Shown in pieces: positions 6,345 to 12,690 of a stretch of 12,690 bases of DNA. Location: the NCBI GenBank assembly GCA_021838065.1, contig JAKCEJ010000043.1, positions 1 through 12,690 on the forward strand, read 5' to 3'. Under the pieces are notes generated by a model. The model saw only the letters and a list, made by a program, of their open reading frames with translations, made no database searches and was not told the DNA's origin. Every line of letters starts with the position of its first letter. Within the stretch, counting starts at the first letter, position 1. This stretch comes from Pseudomonadota bacterium (lineage in GTDB: Bacteria > Pseudomonadota > Gammaproteobacteria > Steroidobacterales > Steroidobacteraceae). The position numbers were made by a program, and so were the translations under genes.

Positions 6345-7071
6345 GCTGATCGAGCCCGACTGGGAGGCGCCGCCCGGCGTGCGCGCCGCCTTCACGCTGC
6401 GCACCGGCGGGGTGAGCGCGCCGCCCTACGATTCATTCAATTGCGCCACGCACGTCGGCGATGAGCCGCAGGCGGTCGAGCGCAACCGCGCGCGGCTGCG
6501 CGAGCGCCTGGCGCTGCCGCGCGAGCCCGCCTGGCTCGAGCAGGTGCACGGCCGGCGCGTCGTCGAGATCGGCGAGGGCGGCGGCCCGACCGAGGCGGCC
6601 GATGCCGCCGTGACAGGCGAGGCGGGCCGGGTCTGCGTGGTCCAGGTGGCCGACTGCCTGCCGGTGCTGCTGGCCGCGCGCGACGGCTCGGCGGTCGGCG
6701 CGGCCCATGCGGGCTGGCGCGGGCTCGCCGCCGGCGTGTTGGAATCCGCGCTGCGCGCGCTCGGGGTCGCCCCGGGCGAGGTGCTCGCCTGGCTGGGGCC
6801 GGCGATCGGGCCGCGCCATTACGAGGTCGGCGCCGAGGTGCGCGCCGCCTTCACCGGGCCGGACCCCGCCGCGGCGGCGGCCTTCACCGCCAATGCCCGG
6901 GGGCGCTGGCAGTGCGATCTGTACGCACTCGCCCGCCAGCGCCTGGCCGCCCTCGGGGTGGCTCGGGTGTCGGGCGGCCAGTGGTGTACATACGCGGATT
7001 CCGCAAGGTTCTTCTCCTTCCGGCGCGATGGGCGCTGCGGACGCATGGCGGCGCTGATCTGGCGCTCTTGA
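6328..7071 (+). CDS. pgeF: Peptidoglycan editing factor PgeF (YfiH/DUF152)
   Basis: YfiH/PgeF family protein of 247 residues. In E. coli, PgeF helps keep L-Ser out of the peptidoglycan stem peptide; relatives such as human LACC1/FAMIN act on purine nucleosides, and older annotations call the family polyphenol oxidase. The metal-site residues are present: H74 (EQVHG), C110 (VADCLPVLL) and H127 (AAHAGWRG). GGVSAPPYDSFN (28-39) and the C-terminal FFSFRRDGRCGRMAALIW (228-245) are typical. Length matches the roughly 243-residue E. coli protein. The start is a GTG inside rluD with AGGA (6319-6322) five bases upstream, indicating translational coupling. The stop codon overlaps the -35 box of the clpB heat-shock promoter. 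Confidence 0.93.
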   Translation: MNGALELIEPDWEAPPGVRAAFTLRTGGVSAPPYDSFNCATHVGDEPQAVERNRARLRERLALPREPAWLEQVHGRRVVEIGEGGGPTEAADAAVTGEAGRVCVVQVADCLPVLLAARDGSAVGAAHAGWRGLAAGVLESALRALGVAPGEVLAWLGPAIGPRHYEVGAEVRAAFTGPDPAAAAAFTANARGRWQCDLYALARQRLAALGVARVSGGQWCTYADSARFFSFRRDGRCGRMAALIWRS

Positions 7072-7093
7072 ACGGCGCTGCGTCCGCCCCCAT
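7067..7093 (+). promoter_or_regulatory. Sigma32 (RpoH) heat-shock promoter of clpB
   Basis: CTTGAA (7067-7072) and CCCCAT (7088-7093, followed by TG) are separated by 15 bases. These are exact core matches to the RpoH -35 (CTTGAA) and -10 (CCCCAT) elements at a permitted spacing. The predicted start of transcription, about 7100, gives a short leader before the clpB ATG at 7127. The -35 box overlaps the pgeF stop codon. Heat-shock control of clpB by sigma32 is established in E. coli, so context and sequence agree. Confidence 0.85.
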
Positions 7094-7126
7094 TGCGCCT
7101 GGAGCCCCGAGATTCAGGTGCTCCCG

Positions 7127-9700
<2,574 letters not shown>

Positions 9701-9712
9701 GGGCTGTTTGAG

Positions 9713-9718
9713 TATAAT
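9713..9718 (+). promoter_or_regulatory. TATAAT -10 box upstream of fmdB
   Basis: A perfect TATAAT -10 hexamer lies just after the clpB stop codon, 38 bases before the fmdB ATG. No good -35 is present at 17 bases (CCAAGG there), so the promoter would depend on an activator or be weak. It is placed to drive fmdB, the DUF502 gene, the dehydrogenase and aspS. Confidence 0.55.
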
Positions 9719-9756
9719 CGAGACCCGGCTTCTTCCACGACACAGACCTTCTGACC

Positions 9757-10170
9757 ATGCCGTTCTACGAATACCAGTGCCGCAGCTGCCAGTACTACCT
9801 CGAGGTGATGCAGAAGATCACGGACGCGCCGCTGAAGAAATGCCCCTCCTGCGGCCGCATGACGCTCGCGAAGCTCATCTCCGCGCCGGTGTTTCGCCTG
9901 AAGGGCAGCGGTTGGTACGAGACCGACTTCAAGTCCGACAAGGAGGGCAAGCGCAACCTGGCCGCGCGCGACACCGAGGAGAGCAAGCCGGCGGAGGCGG
10001 CCAAGAGCCCCGCCAAGACCGAGACGCCCGCCCCGGCGCCCGCCCAGCCGGCGGCGACCGCGGCGAGCCCCGCGCGCAAGCGCGCCAAGCCGCCGGGCCG
10101 CGCGGCAACGCGCGCGCGCGCCAAGCCGAGCACCCCGAAGCGAGCGGCCCGGGGTCGTTCCAGGCGGTGA
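9757..10170 (+). CDS. FmdB-type zinc-ribbon protein with basic Ala/Pro/Lys tail
   Basis: Small protein of the FmdB family (putative regulatory zinc ribbon), whose biochemical role is not well defined. MPFYEYQCRSC and KKCPSCGRM place four Cys (C8, C11, C29, C32) for one zinc ion, followed by SAPVFRLKGSGWYETDFKSD (42-61), the usual family core ending. Residues from about 79 to 137 are low-complexity Ala/Pro/Lys/Arg, similar in composition to histone-H1-like bacterial tails. The full 137 residues are longer than the compact FmdB core. The ATG at 9757 matches the family start; no clear Shine-Dalgarno is seen. It lies 4 bases upstream of the DUF502 gene, consistent with an operon also found near aspS in other gammaproteobacteria. 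Confidence 0.92.
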   Translation: MPFYEYQCRSCQYYLEVMQKITDAPLKKCPSCGRMTLAKLISAPVFRLKGSGWYETDFKSDKEGKRNLAARDTEESKPAEAAKSPAKTETPAPAPAQPAATAASPARKRAKPPGRAATRARAKPSTPKRAARGRSRR

Positions 10171-10174
10171 GCGC

Positions 10175-10861
10175 TTGAACGTCCCGCTGACCGCCCGCCC
10201 GGCGCCGGCCGGCCCAAAGACCAAGAGCTCGCTGCTGCGGCGGATCCTGCTGGCGGGCGTGCTCTTCTGGCTGCCGATCGGCGCGACGCTCTGGGTGGTG
10301 ATGTTCCTGCTGCGCGTGCTCGATCGGATCGTGCCGCTGCTGCCGCTGCCGGCCGTCTACCGTCTCGAGGCCCTCGGTCCTGTGGTGCAGGCGGCGATCG
10401 GACTGGTGCTCGCCCTCGCGGTCCTGTTCCTCACCGGCCTGCTGGTCACCAACCTGATCGGCCGGCGCCTGGTGGTGTACGGCGAGGAGGTGCTGCACCA
10501 CATTCCCATCGTGGGTGCCGTGTACGGCGGGGTGAAGAGCTTCGCCGAGAGCGTGTTCTCGCAGTCGAGCGCGTTCCGCAAGGTGGTCATGGTCGAGTAT
10601 CCGCGCCCGGGTGTGTGGAGCCTCGGCTTTCTCACCGCCGAGGACGTTGCGGAGGTCTCCGCGCGCACCGGCGAGCCGCATGCCGCGGTGTACATCTCCG
10701 CGGCGCTGAACGCGACCGCGGGCGTGCTGGTGATCGTGCCGCGCCGGCAGCTGATCGAGCTCGACATGAGCGTCGATGCGGCCATGAAGATGATCATCAC
10801 CTGCGGCGTCGTGACCCCGCCGCCGCACGAGAGCGCGCCGCAGCGGCTGCCGCCGGCGTAG
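10175..10861 (+). CDS. DUF502 inner-membrane protein
   Basis: 228-residue protein of the DUF502 family, function unknown. Two hydrophobic segments, about residues 24-48 (ILLAGVLFWLPIGATLWVV and following) and 70-95 (AAIGLVLALAVLFLTGLLV and following), predict an inner-membrane protein with a soluble C-terminal half. Characteristic sequence includes IPIVGAVYGGVKSFAESVF (110-128), followed by VMVEYPRPGVWSLGFLT (138-154). The start appears to be TTG at 10175, directly after the fmdB stop with a GGTGAG three bases upstream; no in-frame ATG or GTG precedes the first membrane segment. The rare start codon may keep expression low. Seven bases separate it from the dehydrogenase gene. Confidence 0.9.
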   Translation: MNVPLTARPAPAGPKTKSSLLRRILLAGVLFWLPIGATLWVVMFLLRVLDRIVPLLPLPAVYRLEALGPVVQAAIGLVLALAVLFLTGLLVTNLIGRRLVVYGEEVLHHIPIVGAVYGGVKSFAESVFSQSSAFRKVVMVEYPRPGVWSLGFLTAEDVAEVSARTGEPHAAVYISAALNATAGVLVIVPRRQLIELDMSVDAAMKMIITCGVVTPPPHESAPQRLPPA

Positions 10862-10868
10862 TCCCGCC

Positions 10869-11870
10869 ATGAGAGCGATGCGCCTGCGTTCCCGCGGTGC
10901 GCCGCTGCGACTCGAGGCCGTGTCGCTGCCCTCGCCCGGCCCCCATCAGGTGCGCATCGCGGTCGAGGCCTGCGGGGTCTGCCGGACCGATTTGCACCTG
11001 CTCGATGCAGAGCTGCCGGACATCCCCTACCCGGTCACGCCGGGGCATGAGATCGTCGGCACGGTGATCGAGACCGGAGCGGCCGCGACGCGCTGGCGCC
11101 CCGGGGCGCGGGTCGGGGTGCCCTGGCTCGGGCAGACCTGCGGGCTGTGCCGCGACTGCCGCGAAGGCCGGGAGAACCTTTGCCCGAACGCCCGCTTCAC
11201 CGGCTACACCCTCGATGGGGGCTACGCCGAGGAAGTGCTCGCCGATGAGCGCTACTGCCTGGCCCTGCCTCGGGGCGTGCCGGCGGCCGAGCTCGCCCCG
11301 CTGCTGTGCGCCGGGCTCATCGGCTATCGGGCCTACCGCGCCGCGGGCGAGGGCACCCGGCTCGGCCTCTATGGCTTCGGCGCCGCGGCGCACCTGCTGG
11401 CGCAGGTGGCGCGCGCGGCGGGGCGCGAGGTGTTCGCGTTCACCCGTCCCGGAGATACGGCGAGCCAGGCGTTCGCCCGGGCGCTCGGGGCGGTCTGGGC
11501 GGGCGGCTCCGATCAGGCCCCGCCCGAGCCGCTCGATGCGGCCATCCTGTTCGCGCCGGTGGGCGCGCTGGTGCCGGCGGCGCTCGCGGCGGTGCGGCCG
11601 GGCGCGCCGGTGGTGTGCGCCGGAATTCACATGAGCGACATCCCGGCCTTCCCGTACCGGCTGCTGTGGGGGGAGCGGCAGGTGCGCTCGGTGGCGAACC
11701 TCACCCGCGAGGACGGCGAGCAGTTCCTGCCGCTCGCCGCCAAGCTCGGCCTGCGCGCGACCGTCGAGCGCTTCCCGCTCGAGGCGGCGAACGAGGCGCT
11801 CGCGCGGCTGCGCTCAGGCTCCCTGCAGGGCGCGGCGGTGCTGGTTGCGGGGGGCGGCCCGCCTTCGTAA
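10869..11870 (+). CDS. Zinc-dependent alcohol dehydrogenase family protein
   Basis: Medium-chain dehydrogenase/reductase, 333 residues, expected to oxidise alcohols or reduce aldehydes with NAD(P)(H); the substrate is unknown. Catalytic zinc ligands are visible as C38 (CGVCRTDLH), H60/E61 (PGHEIVG) and C147 (LLCAGLIGYRAY). The four structural-zinc Cys are C91, C94, C97 and C105. The cofactor-binding turn is GFGAAAHLLAQVA (169-181), where the third Gly of GxGxxG is Ala, as in the AdhA-like subgroup with a GFGASAH motif. The ATG at 10869 is used; ATG 10878 is an alternative. It is packed between the DUF502 gene (7 bases) and aspS (13 bases), where fmdB-DUF502 is often directly followed by aspS, so it may be a later insertion into the operon. 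Confidence 0.92.
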   Translation: MRAMRLRSRGAPLRLEAVSLPSPGPHQVRIAVEACGVCRTDLHLLDAELPDIPYPVTPGHEIVGTVIETGAAATRWRPGARVGVPWLGQTCGLCRDCREGRENLCPNARFTGYTLDGGYAEEVLADERYCLALPRGVPAAELAPLLCAGLIGYRAYRAAGEGTRLGLYGFGAAAHLLAQVARAAGREVFAFTRPGDTASQAFARALGAVWAGGSDQAPPEPLDAAILFAPVGALVPAALAAVRPGAPVVCAGIHMSDIPAFPYRLLWGERQVRSVANLTREDGEQFLPLAAKLGLRATVERFPLEAANEALARLRSGSLQGAAVLVAGGGPPS

Positions 11871-11883
11871 CATCGCGGCCCTT

Positions 11884-12690
11884 ATGCGTTCACATTACTG
11901 CGGACAGGTCGACGAGCGGCTCATCGGCCAGAGCATCGAGGTCGCCGGCTGGGTACACCGCCGCCGCGATCACGGCGGCATCATCTTCATCGACCTGCGC
12001 GACCGGGAGGGCCTGCTGCAGATCGTGTTCGATCCCGAGGCGGCGGCGCTGTTCAAGGAGGCCGAGCGGCTGCGCAACGAGTTCGTGATCCGGGTCAAGG
12101 GGCGCGTGCGCGCCCGTCCCGAGGGCACCGTCAACGAGCACCTCGCCTCGGGGCGCGTGGAGCTGCTCGCCGGAGAGCTCGAGGTGTTGAACCGCTGCGA
12201 GCCGCTGCCGTTCCAGCTCGATGAGACGGTGGGCGAGGAGGTGCGGCTGCGCTACCGCTACCTCGACCTGCGCCGGGAGGTCATGAGCCGCCGGCTGCGC
12301 CAGCGCCATCAGATCACGCGCGCCATGCGGGCCTATCTCGATGCGCACGGCTTCGTCGACATTGAGACGCCGATGCTGACCAAGGCGACTCCCGAGGGGG
12401 CGCGCGACTACCTCGTGCCGAGCCGCACGCACGAGGGCAAATTCTTCGCCCTGCCGCAGTCGCCGCAGATCTTCAAGCAGCTGCTCATGGTGGCCGGCTT
12501 CGACCGCTACTATCAGATCGTGCGGTGCTTTCGCGACGAGGACCTGCGCGCCGACCGGCAGCCGGAGTTCACCCAGCTCGACATCGAGACCTCCTTCCTC
12601 AGCCAGGACGAGATCATGGTGCTGATGGAGGGGCTGGTGCGGCATCTCTTCCAGGACGTCCTCGGCGTGGCGCTGCCCGAGCCCTTCCCG
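11884..12690 (+). CDS. aspS: Aspartyl-tRNA synthetase, N-terminal part, runs off window
   Basis: Class II synthetase that attaches aspartate to tRNA. Only the first 269 codons of an expected roughly 590 are present; the frame is open to the last base. The N-terminal OB-fold anticodon-binding domain includes VAGWVHRRRDHGGIIFIDLR (20-39), and the catalytic core begins with motif-1 sequence FVDIETPMLTKATPEGARD (about 156-174). ALPQSPQIFKQLLMVAGFDR and the motif-2 stretch CFRDEDLRADRQPEFTQLD follow. H30 in RRRDHGG matches the non-discriminating AspRS of Pseudomonas aeruginosa rather than the E. coli Asp-specific enzyme, suggesting it also charges tRNA-Asn (inference). The ATG at 11884 agrees with homologues; no Shine-Dalgarno is obvious. 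Confidence 0.97.
   Translation, partial: MRSHYCGQVDERLIGQSIEVAGWVHRRRDHGGIIFIDLRDREGLLQIVFDPEAAALFKEAERLRNEFVIRVKGRVRARPEGTVNEHLASGRVELLAGELEVLNRCEPLPFQLDETVGEEVRLRYRYLDLRREVMSRRLRQRHQITRAMRAYLDAHGFVDIETPMLTKATPEGARDYLVPSRTHEGKFFALPQSPQIFKQLLMVAGFDRYYQIVRCFRDEDLRADRQPEFTQLDIETSFLSQDEIMVLMEGLVRHLFQDVLGVALPEPFP

Noticed and set aside
5172..6404. 410-codon minus-strand frame opposite rluD
   Set aside because: Shadow of rluD. It has low-complexity Arg/Ala/Gly composition, no family resemblance, and overlaps the real bamD start region.

Overview
The window is high-GC chromosomal DNA from a gammaproteobacterium. I base this on gene order: bamD diverging from rluD, followed by pgeF and clpB, is the arrangement known from E. 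coli, and fmdB, a DUF502 membrane-protein gene and aspS are neighbours in many gammaproteobacteria. The ClpB protein is E. coli-like throughout and, from the chosen start, the same length (857 residues). I cannot resolve the genus or family from the sequence alone.

Layout. Positions 44-1693 (+) encode a complete glutamine-dependent NAD+ synthetase. Positions 1694-4519 form an accessory island of visibly lower GC, lying between the convergent housekeeping genes nadE and bamD. It opens with a strong sigma70-like promoter in a locally AT-rich patch. This drives a two-gene operon (1872-3000, +): a RelB/DinJ-like ribbon-helix-helix antitoxin overlapping by 20 bases an intact nucleotidyltransferase-fold protein, which looks like a toxin-antitoxin pair of unusual composition. 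On the opposite strand (3922-3322) lies a decaying HEPN/MNT module. Its mntA antitoxin is frameshifted, carries a stop and has lost a catalytic Asp. Its hepT toxin keeps the RX4HXY motif but has an in-frame stop near the C-terminus. About 600 bases with no recognisable gene follow.

From 4520 to the end the window is core genome. bamD (-) and rluD (+) start from ATG codons that overlap in a single CATG, so there is no intergenic space. rluD overlaps pgeF by 17 bases. clpB follows behind a near-textbook sigma32 heat-shock promoter whose -35 box overlaps the pgeF stop codon. A perfect TATAAT precedes an fmdB - DUF502 - zinc alcohol dehydrogenase - aspS run. aspS is cut by the window end.

Functional themes: NAD synthesis (nadE), outer-membrane assembly (bamD), ribosome modification (rluD), peptidoglycan fidelity (pgeF), protein disaggregation (clpB) and aminoacyl-tRNA synthesis (aspS), interrupted by a small toxin-antitoxin island. 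The item most worth following up is the RelB-like/nucleotidyltransferase pair, with the decaying second nucleotidyltransferase-based module beside it.
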